Origin: an uncultured Bacteroidota bacterium
GTDB taxonomy: Bacteria; Bacteroidota; Ignavibacteria; UBA10030; UBA8401
Assembly (NCBI GenBank): GCA_937920105.1
Contig: CALETH010000144.1
Coordinates: 1 to 9,274 of the forward strand
Reading direction: 5' to 3'
DNA length: 9,274 nt
The first letter of the stretch is position 1. Each line of letters begins with the position of its first letter. Shown piece after piece: positions 1 to 6,234 of this stretch. The position numbers were made by a program, and so were the translations under genes. The notes under the pieces are model-generated. The model saw nothing but the letters and a program-made list of their open reading frames with translations. It was not told where the DNA came from and ran no database searches.

Positions 1-20
1 AACATCCGATAATATATTGC

Positions 21-36
21 TGTGATTATAATCACA
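21..36. promoter_or_regulatory. Perfect CRP/FNR-type palindromic operator
   Basis: The 16 bases TGTGATTATAATCACA form a perfect palindrome whose half-sites, TGTGA and TCACA separated by 6 bases, equal the classical consensus of CRP-family cAMP receptor regulators. It lies beyond the 3' end of the LiaF-like gene, so it most likely serves a gene to the left of the window. No CRP-family regulator is encoded in the window, and one short site can arise by chance in AT-rich DNA. Confidence 0.45.
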
Positions 37-56
37 ATTCTCACTAAAATACAAAA

Positions 57-76
57 GGACGGATTTACATCCGTCC
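57..76. repeat. REP-like hairpin A
   Basis: GGACGGAT and ATCCGTCC form a perfect 8-bp stem around a 4-base loop (TTAC). It is the first of three short perfect hairpins within about 85 bases in a gene-free stretch. Such clusters are typical of REP/RAYT-type extragenic palindromes. No T-run follows on either strand, so it is not a simple terminator. Confidence 0.6.
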
Positions 77-84
77 CTATATTT

Positions 85-110
85 TTTGGACTAAAGTCCA
101 AATATTTTTT
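85..110 (+). repeat. REP-like hairpin B with plus-strand T-run
   Basis: TTTGGAC and GTCCAAA (85-91 and 96-102) pair as a 7-bp stem with loop TAAA, followed on the plus strand by TATTTTTT. In that direction it has the shape of an intrinsic terminator, but no plus-strand gene is visible. On the minus strand the hairpin is followed by A residues. It shares the TAAA loop with hairpin C, which favours a repeat family; a terminator for a gene left of the window remains possible. Confidence 0.5.
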
Positions 111-119
111 ATAACCAAA

Positions 120-139
120 CCACGCTCTAAAGAGCGTGG
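120..139. repeat. REP-like hairpin C
   Basis: CCACGCTC and GAGCGTGG pair over 8 bp around the loop TAAA (128-131). This is the most GC-rich element of an otherwise AT-rich gap and the most stable of the three hairpins. The tight loop and closeness to hairpins A and B suggest a RAYT-associated REP array; no transposase lies in the window. Confidence 0.6.
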
Positions 140-183
140 CTATCTCATCTACTTCGCTACTCACACACTTCACCACTGATGGT

Positions 184-786
184 TTACTTCACCCCAACAT
201 TGCCAAAAACTTGACTGAGTGTGATTCTCATTTTTTTTGTTGAAGAAGAATAATTCGGTGTTGCATACGAAAGTTGCTGTCCTATTCCGCTTTTTGCGTT
301 ATCATAAATGCGGATTGTTCCGAAAACAGAACGTGCAAAAATAGCAACTTCTATATCTTTTGGTAAGATAATTGCAATATCACCAAATACACCATTCAGT
401 TGCAATGTATGGTCTCCTTCTGCAATTTTTACGTTGGAAATATCTAAATAGGTATCTCCAAAAATTCCAGAAATTGCTCCACCCTTAAATTCTTCGGAAA
501 GAATTTTTATATCTACATCACCAAAAATTGATGAATTGGTTATGTATGATGTGTTGATTGCTTGTGATGGTGTAGAAAAAACATTTTCTTCAGTATGTTG
601 TTTTTCAAATTTTTCTTTTTTCTGACGGAAAATAATATTCAACCCAATAACGATAATGATGAGTGGCCAAAAAACAGACATTGCATGTCCAAAATCTAAA
701 ATATCAAGATTGTTGAGAAGAAATAATAAACCAAAGATAATCATTATCATTGGTCCGATGTAGGATTTTCGTTTTTGGTTTGACAT
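184..786 (-). CDS. LiaF-like membrane protein (LiaI/LiaF-like TM region plus C-terminal LiaF-type domain)
   Basis: This 200-residue protein starts with two hydrophobic helices (about residues 9-27 and 37-53) separated by a short loop containing NNLDIL and followed by basic RQKKEK, the usual layout of the LiaI/LiaF-like membrane region. The rest is a soluble domain with five spaced FG-containing motifs: FGD at 88, 109 and 134, FGT at 155 and FGN at 194, consistent with repeated beta turns. In Firmicutes, LiaF restrains the LiaRS envelope-stress system; outside that group the function of such proteins is mostly unknown, and no LiaR or LiaS gene is visible here. The start is supported by GAAAGGA (794-800 on the complement) 7 bases upstream. 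It is separated from polX by a 110-base gap with two hairpins, so it may have its own promoter, though I could not identify one convincingly. Confidence 0.85.
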   Translation of the reverse strand: MSNQKRKSYIGPMIMIIFGLLFLLNNLDILDFGHAMSVFWPLIIIVIGLNIIFRQKKEKFEKQHTEENVFSTPSQAINTSYITNSSIFGDVDIKILSEEFKGGAISGIFGDTYLDISNVKIAEGDHTLQLNGVFGDIAIILPKDIEVAIFARSVFGTIRIYDNAKSGIGQQLSYATPNYSSSTKKMRITLSQVFGNVGVK

Positions 787-812
787 AGTTTTTTCCTTTC
801 TAAGTATTTGTC

Positions 813-837
813 ATTCCCGCATGCTTTAAGCGGGAAT
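813..837. repeat. Inverted repeat with ATTCCCGC arms, copy 1
   Basis: ATTCCCGC (813-820) and GCGGGAAT (830-837) form an 8-bp stem around a 9-base loop. The same arms recur at 7282-7301 with a 4-base loop. No T-run follows in the direction of polX transcription, so it is more likely a dispersed extragenic repeat than a terminator. Confidence 0.6.
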
Positions 838-847
838 CCAGATGTGG

Positions 848-872
848 ATGCCCGATAAAAACATTCGGGCAT
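848..872. repeat. Inverted repeat with ATGCCCGA arms
   Basis: ATGCCCGA (848-855) and TCGGGCAT (865-872) form an 8-bp stem with a 9-base A-rich loop. It stands 10 bases from the ATTCCCGC hairpin, so the polX to LiaF-like gap holds a pair of GC-rich hairpins. The minus-strand sequence after it (CATCCACATC, the complement of 841-850) lacks a T-run. It may block or protect the 3' end of the polX mRNA without being a classical terminator. Confidence 0.55.
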
Positions 873-896
873 AATAGATATAAAAAATTAATGCTT

Positions 897-2639
897 TTAC
901 TTCAATAAATATTTTTCTATTTCTTTTAATGAACGCGTGTTAAAAACATCTTTTTTTTCTAACCAACCTTTTCGTGCAATTCCGACTCCGTAATGAACAT
1001 CTTTTAATCCATCAATATTGTGTGCATCCGGATTTATTGGAATGAGAATATTTTTTTCTTTCGCATATTTACACAATCGCCAATCTAAATCTAAACGGTA
1101 CGGATGTGCGTTGATTTCTATCATTTTTCCATTATCAGCAGCAACATCAATAACTGTGTGCATGTTCACTGCGTATCCTTCGCGTTGCAGTAATAGTCTT
1201 CCGGTTGGATGTGCTAACATGGTTACATATTTATTTTTTAATGCTTTGGTGATGCGTTTTGTCATATCTGCTTCACTCATTTTAAAACTGCTGTGAATAG
1301 ATGCAACAACAAAATCAAACGAAGAAAGAACTGCATCACTAAAATCTAAATTTCCATTTGGTAAAATATCAACTTCTATTCCTTTAAAAATTCTAAAATT
1401 TTTCCACTTTTTATTTAACTGCTCAATTTCTTTTTGCTGTTTCTTGACTTGCTCTTCATTCATTCCTCGTGCATACGCAGCACTTTTGCTGTGGTCGGCA
1501 ATTCCCAAATATTCCCAGCCGAGTGCAATGGCGGCGTTTGCCATTTCTTCCAAAGTATTCACTCCATCACTATACGTAGAATGGCAGTGAAAAGTTCCAC
1601 GAATTTCACTTTCTTCCAGCAATTTTGGAATGGCATTTTTTTCTGCGGCTTCAATTTCTCCCATATCTTCGCGTAATTCCGGCGGAACATATTGCAAACC
1701 AAGTGCTTTGTAAATATCTTCTTCGGTTTTACATACAATTTCTTTTTTCGCTTTTCCTCGTTTTTCTTCAGATTCTATCTTAGAAAATCCATATTCATTC
1801 AAACTTAGTCCAAGTTTTCTGGCGAGCGAACGCATGCGGACGTTGTGTTCTTTACTTCCAGTAAAATAATTCAGTGCAAATGGAAATTCTGCATCATCCA
1901 CAACTCGCAAATCACAATTAATTCCATTTTTTAAAACAACACTGGATTTTGTTTCTCCTTCTCCGGTAATTCGTTCTACTTCAGAATGTGTGGTAAATGC
2001 GTGCATGATTTTTTTTATTTCAGATTTTTTCGCACTAACAACAATATCAATATCACCTATAATTTCTTTTTTTCTACGAAGACTTCCTCCTATTTCTAAA
2101 CGAGTTACCCCTTTTTGATGAGAAATTACTTCGATAATTTTTTGTGCAGATTCTTCTGCTGTGGAACAATGAAATTTTGAACTATGTTTTTGAAGTTGCG
2201 AAATTCCGGCAAGAATATTTTCTTCTGTTTTTTTCCCGAAACCATCTAATGTTTCTAATTTTCCTTCTTTACATGCTTGTTCTAATTCTTCAACTGATGT
2301 AATGTTAAGTTTTTGATGTAAAATTCTCACACGTTTGGGTCCGAGACCTTGTATTTGGAGGATTTTAAATATTCCTTCGGGAAAGGATGATTTGAGTTCT
2401 TCGTATGCTTGAGATTTTTCTGTAGTAACAAGTCCTATAATTTCTTTTGCAATACTCTCTCCAATTCCTTTTATTTTTCGGATTTCTCCGTTTTCTATCA
2501 TTGTTTTAATATCTCCAGAGACTCCTAAAATTGTTCTGGATGCGTTATAAAAGGCACGTGCTTTAAATGGATTTTCTCCTCTCAGTTCGAGAAGAACTCC
2601 TATTTGATTGAGAATTTCTGAGATTGTGTTTTTATCCAT
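897..2639 (-). CDS. polX: DNA polymerase X with C-terminal PHP domain (PolX)
   Basis: A 580-residue bacterial family-X DNA polymerase, close to the usual 570-580. These cytosolic enzymes fill short gaps in DNA repair, and the PHP domain gives 3'-5' exonuclease and related end-processing activity. Helix-hairpin-helix motifs lie at about 55-67, 95-107 and 131-142. The nucleotidyltransferase core shows GGS (184-186), the metal-binding pair D196 and D198, a third aspartate D243, and the YFTGS sugar-recognition motif (258-262). The PHP domain keeps its probable metal ligands: H351, H353, D358, H383, E422, H449, H477, D538 and H540. Nothing looks broken. It starts 8 bases after the AlbA_2 gene stops and has no clear Shine-Dalgarno, so it is probably translated by coupling at the end of a long transcript. 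The function is secure from intact motifs; the link to its upstream neighbours is only positional. Confidence 0.97.
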   Translation of the reverse strand: MDKNTISEILNQIGVLLELRGENPFKARAFYNASRTILGVSGDIKTMIENGEIRKIKGIGESIAKEIIGLVTTEKSQAYEELKSSFPEGIFKILQIQGLGPKRVRILHQKLNITSVEELEQACKEGKLETLDGFGKKTEENILAGISQLQKHSSKFHCSTAEESAQKIIEVISHQKGVTRLEIGGSLRRKKEIIGDIDIVVSAKKSEIKKIMHAFTTHSEVERITGEGETKSSVVLKNGINCDLRVVDDAEFPFALNYFTGSKEHNVRMRSLARKLGLSLNEYGFSKIESEEKRGKAKKEIVCKTEEDIYKALGLQYVPPELREDMGEIEAAEKNAIPKLLEESEIRGTFHCHSTYSDGVNTLEEMANAAIALGWEYLGIADHSKSAAYARGMNEEQVKKQQKEIEQLNKKWKNFRIFKGIEVDILPNGNLDFSDAVLSSFDFVVASIHSSFKMSEADMTKRITKALKNKYVTMLAHPTGRLLLQREGYAVNMHTVIDVAADNGKMIEINAHPYRLDLDWRLCKYAKEKNILIPINPDAHNIDGLKDVHYGVGIARKGWLEKKDVFNTRSLKEIEKYLLK

Positions 2640-2647
2640 AAGATTAA

Positions 2648-4078
2648 TTATTGTATATTTTCTATTTTGTTAATATCAATTTCTGAATTTTTTGTATACG
2701 GAATGTGATTTTCTTCTATTCCACACCAAGCATAAATTTCTCTAATTACTTGGTAAGCAATCTTAGAAGGATTATAATTATTTATACTAACCTCAAAAAT
2801 TTTATTTGATATAATACTTTGAGGAATTTCATGCCATGAATAATTGTTATTAAAATTAACTTGTGTGGTGGTAAATTGAGTTTTTGTATTGTTAATAAAA
2901 AGATTATTCAATTGCATATTAATCTTTATACTTTCAATTTGAGGTAAAAATTGTTCAATAACTTTTTTATAAAAATGAAAATAACTATAAGTAACTTCAA
3001 TAAACGTTAACGGGTTTATTTTGCCTTCTTTAAAAGACCAACCCAAAAAATCTTGACCCATGGAACAAATTAAAATAAATGTTCCATCTCGGTATAAATC
3101 AATAATTTCATAATCATTACGATTTACACGACGAAACTCACCTCTTATTAAATCTGGCTCTATATTTGCTTTATTTATCCCCCAACCCATTGTTCTCAAT
3201 CTATATGGATTTTCTAGTGCTTTTTTTATGCTATTTGTTTCTCCACTCAAAAAAGATTGAATCTCTGTATTTTGAAGTGGTACAATAGACAAACAATAAA
3301 TTCTATCATTCTCTAATTGTGCAGATTTTATGGCATTTTGAATACGAAATTCCATATCATTTTCTTTTTGTTCATTATTTACTTTTGTAAGTTCTGTTAA
3401 TTTATTTGGTTCTTTTTCAACTTCATTATTTCCTTTTTGTTTATTAGACAATTTTTCATCTAATTTTTTTTCAATAAGTGATAATCTATCAGAAATTTCT
3501 TGTTTCCCAAAATTATCCTTTCCTAAATTAATTTTACGATGTAAATCTTCAATAGATGTAGGAATATTGTTACTTATCTTTCGTTCTGCATAGTTAAATA
3601 CTATATGTACTGTTTTCTCACCTACTTCATCAATGTGTTTTCTAAATAAGAACGGTTTGTGTATATCTTTTTGTGGAGGAATAAAAATATAAACAAGCCC
3701 TTCTTGATTATTATTACTTGATGGCTTCCATTCAATTTTTACATCTTCTATTGGCGGATAAATCCAACCATTAACATTATCTAAGTAAGTTTTAATATTT
3801 ATCAAATTATCCTGAAATGGGGTTATTTCATTAATATATTCAATATTGATTTCGGACTTTTGCTCTGTTTTAGCGCCAATTATTATAATTCCACCTTCAC
3901 CATTTGCAAAAGATGATACATCTTTTGCAAGTTCAAGTTTATTTTTATCATTATTTAATTTATACATTCCCTCTTTTGCATCAACAAACTCATTTTCAAT
4001 TTGTCCTTTTAATTCTTCAAAATGTCCATTATCAATAAGTTGTTTTAATTCCAATGGAGTTAATTTTTTTTCTTTCAT
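2648..4078 (-). CDS. AlbA_2 (Schlafen-type) putative ATP-binding protein with unrecognised C-terminal half
   Basis: This 476-residue protein has an N-terminal AlbA_2/Schlafen-like domain (about 28-165). It shows the typical FVDAKEG segment (31-37), then SFANGEGGIIIIGAK (56-70), which matches the family's conserved AFAN-x-x-GG-x-hhhG core, and later VYIFIPPQ (129-136). Such domains occur in bacterial putative ATP-binding or transcription-related proteins and, in Schlafen relatives, in RNA-acting proteins; the activity here cannot be assigned. A charged, K/E/N-rich stretch (about 183-250) probably forms a coiled-coil linker. The C-terminal part (255-476) is rich in aromatic and asparagine residues and matches no family I recognise. 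Its ATG overlaps the PabA stop codon as ATGA, and no Shine-Dalgarno is visible, implying translational coupling. The gene is AT-richer than neighbouring polX, suggesting later acquisition. A defence role is possible but unsupported by any neighbour. Confidence 0.85.
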   Translation of the reverse strand: MKEKKLTPLELKQLIDNGHFEELKGQIENEFVDAKEGMYKLNNDKNKLELAKDVSSFANGEGGIIIIGAKTEQKSEINIEYINEITPFQDNLINIKTYLDNVNGWIYPPIEDVKIEWKPSSNNNQEGLVYIFIPPQKDIHKPFLFRKHIDEVGEKTVHIVFNYAERKISNNIPTSIEDLHRKINLGKDNFGKQEISDRLSLIEKKLDEKLSNKQKGNNEVEKEPNKLTELTKVNNEQKENDMEFRIQNAIKSAQLENDRIYCLSIVPLQNTEIQSFLSGETNSIKKALENPYRLRTMGWGINKANIEPDLIRGEFRRVNRNDYEIIDLYRDGTFILICSMGQDFLGWSFKEGKINPLTFIEVTYSYFHFYKKVIEQFLPQIESIKINMQLNNLFINNTKTQFTTTQVNFNNNYSWHEIPQSIISNKIFEVSINNYNPSKIAYQVIREIYAWCGIEENHIPYTKNSEIDINKIENIQ

Positions 4079-4644
4079 AAAATGTAATTTAAAAAATTCT
4101 TTAATAATTCTTTTCCATATTCAGTCGCAATGGATTCTGGATGGAATTGTACGCCAAATATTGGATAGTGTTTATGTTGAATTCCCATAATAACATTATC
4201 GTCAGTTTGTGCGGTTATTTCAAGTTCTTGGGGAAATTCTTCTTTGGAAATTACTAAAGAATGGTATCGTGTTGCAAGAAAATTGTTGGGAATATTCTTA
4301 AATATTCCTTTGTTGGTGTGTGATATGGAAGATGTTTTTCCGTGAATTGGTGTTGGTGCTTTGATAATTTTTCCGCCAAATGCTTCTCCTATCGCCTGAT
4401 GTCCCAAACAAACACCAAGAATGGGAATTTTTTTGTAAAATTCTTGAATTGTTTCAATAGATATTCCTGCATCTTTTGGTGAACAAGGTCCGGGAGAGAT
4501 AATTATTTTTTGTGGATTGAGTGTAGATATTTCAGAAATGGTGATTTCGTTATTCCTTACAACTTTAGTCTTTGCAGAAAATTCTCCTAAATATTGTACG
4601 ATATTATAAGTGAATGAATCATAGTTATCTATCAGTAAAATCAT
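4075..4644 (-). CDS. pabA: Glutamine amidotransferase subunit of aminodeoxychorismate/anthranilate synthase (PabA/TrpG)
   Basis: A full-length (189 residues) class I glutamine amidotransferase. It releases ammonia from glutamine for a chorismate-using partner, PabB (folate) or TrpE (tryptophan), in the cytosol. The start MILLIDNYDSFTYN is the family hallmark and fixes the start codon. The oxyanion strand motif SPGPCSP lies at 50-56. The catalytic triad is C79 (GVCLGHQ), H168 and E170 (FHPES). HGKTS at 101-105 and RYHSL at 126-130 are typical of both PabA and TrpG, and many bacteria use one bifunctional subunit, so the symbol is provisional. No pabB, pabC, trpE or other chorismate gene is in the window. 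It overlaps the upstream 208-residue gene by 20 bases and the AlbA_2 gene by 4, and has no obvious Shine-Dalgarno, so translation is likely coupled. Confidence 0.95.
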   Translation of the reverse strand: MILLIDNYDSFTYNIVQYLGEFSAKTKVVRNNEITISEISTLNPQKIIISPGPCSPKDAGISIETIQEFYKKIPILGVCLGHQAIGEAFGGKIIKAPTPIHGKTSSISHTNKGIFKNIPNNFLATRYHSLVISKEEFPQELEITAQTDDNVIMGIQHKHYPIFGVQFHPESIATEYGKELLKNFLNYIL

Positions 4645-5251
4645 AAGGATAATTAATTTCTATTAAATCATTTTTTAGTTGCTCAAAATCAATTTCTTCA
4701 TTTAATGATGTTGCAATATTTTTTGTTACAATTTCATCATCATATATTTTCTTGATTATTGCTAAATCTATATTATCATTCTCATAATAATTTTTTGCCC
4801 ATTCTCTATATGTCTCTGGATTCCCATCAAATATAAATAATAATTCTTCTGAACCATCATTCTTATCTTTTATTTGTGTTTCCCATTTCTCATTTTCATT
4901 TGTCCAAATACAAAAATTAGTTCCTTGAGATTTTACTGGTTGACCAAATATAAATTCATGAAAATGCTTTGGTAAATGTTTTGTTACTATCTCAATATTT
5001 GGAAATTTTATATCTGAATGTGTTCCGTTAATTACACAACCTTCTTTTTTAAAAAGTATTAATAGATGATTTCCCACCCCATCTCTCATTTCAAAAAATT
5101 CTTCTCCTACACTCCACTTACTGTTGTAAGAATAATATCTATACTGCCATTCTTGCATTAATATAGCATCTAATACAGATATTGCTTTACAAATTTTTTG
5201 CAATTCTTTTCTATGAGGTAGATTTTCAAAATGTTGAGTTGATATGTTCAT
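4625..5251 (-). CDS. Uncharacterised protein, 208 residues (WxxRYYSYNSxW family)
   Basis: I recognise the general pattern of a widespread but unnamed bacterial family: an N-terminal helix (ELQKICKAISVLDAIL), then WQYRYYSYNSKW (35-46), EMRDG (54-58), an NFCIW strand (112-116), DGSEELL (132-138) and, near the C-terminus, YREWAKNYYE (148-157). No function is known to me. There are no signal peptide or membrane segments, so it is probably cytosolic. It is AT-rich, 47 bases from the CPECG-motif gene upstream, and its end overlaps pabA by 20 bases. The ATG at 5251 is the first in frame after a stop, so no upstream extension is possible, and no Shine-Dalgarno is visible. A 10-codon frame starting at 5280 ends in an ATGA overlap with this start and might couple its translation. 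Related proteins often sit among mixed accessory genes, so the neighbours give no functional clue. Confidence 0.8.
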   Translation of the reverse strand: MNISTQHFENLPHRKELQKICKAISVLDAILMQEWQYRYYSYNSKWSVGEEFFEMRDGVGNHLLILFKKEGCVINGTHSDIKFPNIEIVTKHLPKHFHEFIFGQPVKSQGTNFCIWTNENEKWETQIKDKNDGSEELLFIFDGNPETYREWAKNYYENDNIDLAIIKKIYDDEIVTKNIATSLNEEIDFEQLKNDLIEINYPYDFTDR

Positions 5252-5298
5252 AACATCATTTCATAATTTACTTTTTTCATTACATCACTATATTCTCT

Positions 5299-5727
5299 TC
5301 ATGTGAAATAAAAAGGTCCAATATGTGCATATCTTTCTAAGTTTATTTCTGGTAAAGCATCTTCGTAGGCAAAATCTTCCCAAACAACATAATCTTTTAG
5401 TATTTTTATTTTTGCAGTTATTGCTCCACAACCAATATCTCCACATTCTGGACACATATACAACATTGTTCTTCCATTTCTTTGTAATTCAAATTCAGTT
5501 TTTTCTTTTTTTAAAAATTCCTGAATTATGGATTTTCTATATTTATCATTTGAAGTTTCAGTAAATACACTTACAAAATCTCTATTTTCAAGTAATGAAT
5601 AAAACATTTCTATTAATGATTGACCAGAAATAATAATATCAAAATATGTTCTTTCACTTATATAAGATTTAGCATTGCCTTCTCTTATTTTTTTCTGAAA
5701 TGATAGTGTATGTATCTTTTCGTTCAT
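5299..5727 (-). CDS. Small uncharacterised protein with CPECGDIGCGA motif
   Basis: A 142-residue probably cytosolic protein with no signal or membrane segment. The N-terminal half includes ERTYFDIIISGQSL (25-38). The C-terminal half holds the striking motif MLYMCPECGDIGCGAITA (88-105), with cysteines at 92, 95 and 100, followed by VVWEDFAYED (114-123). The CxxCxxxxC spacing could bind a metal such as zinc, but a full four-ligand site is not evident. I recall homologues in many bacteria with the same LY-x-CPECGD-x-GCGA segment, sometimes labelled oxidoreductase without evidence; I do not adopt that label. Its ATG overlaps the thioesterase stop as ATGA, so the two are translationally coupled. 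Confidence 0.8.
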   Translation of the reverse strand: MNEKIHTLSFQKKIREGNAKSYISERTYFDIIISGQSLIEMFYSLLENRDFVSVFTETSNDKYRKSIIQEFLKKEKTEFELQRNGRTMLYMCPECGDIGCGAITAKIKILKDYVVWEDFAYEDALPEINLERYAHIGPFYFT

Positions 5728-6185
5728 GCTTCAATCTTTCCCCACTCTATTACACAATTATCTCCTTCATATTTTTGAATAGATTTTCTAAACTCATCTG
5801 GCACACGAAGTGATTTATCAGTTTGTGGATTGAGCCATACGTGAAATGCAACATTTTCTGCAACCAGAGTTTTGGTTTTTGTGTTTTCCATCATTCCTTC
5901 ACAAATAAAACTAGTATTTTTTATTGCAGAAATTCGTGAATAGACATTGAGTGTATCTCCAAATCGTGCAGAGGTTTTATAATTTATTTCATGACGAACT
6001 AAGACTATTTTTGCATTCGTATTGACACTTTTTTCATCTAAACCAGCACCAATATCATGAAAATATTGTACGCGTGCGATTTCAAAGTAAAGAAGATAGT
6101 TTGCATTGTGAACTATTCCTTGCCAATCTATTTCGTAGTTGCGAACTTTGATTTGTGTGCAATGTTTGAAATTTTTTATGTTCAT
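5724..6185 (-). CDS. Hotdog-fold acyl-CoA thioesterase (4HBT/YbgC-FadM family)
   Basis: A 153-residue single hotdog domain that probably hydrolyses acyl-CoA thioesters in the cytosol. Its N-terminus carries the family signature: VRNYEIDWQGIVHNANYL (14-31), with likely catalytic D20 and H26, continuing into YFEIARVQYF (33-42). The central strand VLVRHEINYKTSARFGDTL (61-79) and the AFHVWLN strand (113-119) complete the fold. The substrate, short- or long-chain or aromatic acyl-CoA, cannot be told from sequence. The start at 6185 is preferred over the upstream in-frame ATG at 6230: it has AGGA at 6195-6198, and the 15 extra residues from 6230 match nothing in the family and lie across a hairpin. 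It lies 49 bases after the threonine aldolase stop and couples by ATGA to the CPECG gene. Confidence 0.92.
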   Translation of the reverse strand: MNIKNFKHCTQIKVRNYEIDWQGIVHNANYLLYFEIARVQYFHDIGAGLDEKSVNTNAKIVLVRHEINYKTSARFGDTLNVYSRISAIKNTSFICEGMMENTKTKTLVAENVAFHVWLNPQTDKSLRVPDEFRKSIQKYEGDNCVIEWGKIEA

Positions 6186-6194
6186 GTGATTTTT

Positions 6195-6198
6195 TCCT
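6195..6198 (-). promoter_or_regulatory. Ribosome binding site deciding the thioesterase start
   Basis: On the minus strand AGGA lies 9 bases before the ATG at 6185. The alternative ATG at 6230 is preceded by only A/T sequence. This, with the conserved hotdog N-terminus, sets the start. Confidence 0.6.
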
Positions 6199-6227
6199 GT
6201 AGAGAGAAAACATTGTTCTCTCTCTAC
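6199..6227. repeat. Imperfect hairpin between threonine aldolase and thioesterase
   Basis: GTAGAGAGA (6199-6207) pairs with TCTCTCTAC (6219-6227). Inside that are one A-C mismatch, two more A-T pairs and a 5-base loop, CATTG. No T-run follows on the minus strand; the next bases are the AGGA ribosome site and an A-run. It may modulate translation of the thioesterase or stabilise the mRNA rather than end it. Confidence 0.5.
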
Positions 6228-6234
6228 CATATAT

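Noticed and set aside
111..183. Further coding sequence left of the LiaF-like stop
   Set aside because: The stretch holds hairpin C and simple sequence with no start-plus-frame of useful length on either strand that I can see.
184..786. LiaFSR-type stress-response locus
   Set aside because: Only the LiaF-like protein is present; no response regulator or histidine kinase lies beside it in the window.
848..872. polX terminator at the ATGCCCGA hairpin
   Set aside because: On the minus strand the hairpin is followed by CATCCACATC, without a T-run, so it is not an intrinsic terminator.
1018..1676. Plus-strand open frames opposite polX
   Set aside because: They lie wholly within polX on the complementary strand, have no recognisable domain, and polX has intact catalytic motifs across them.
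2648..5727. A new defence or toxin-antitoxin island made of the AlbA_2, 208-residue and CPECG genes
   Set aside because: No nuclease, toxin fold, reverse transcriptase, integrase or att-like repeats are visible, and housekeeping genes separate them; only proximity and low GC support it.
6186..6230. Fifteen-residue N-terminal extension of the thioesterase starting at 6230
   Set aside because: No ribosome site precedes it, the extra residues fit no hotdog N-terminus, and a well-placed AGGA supports the start at 6185.
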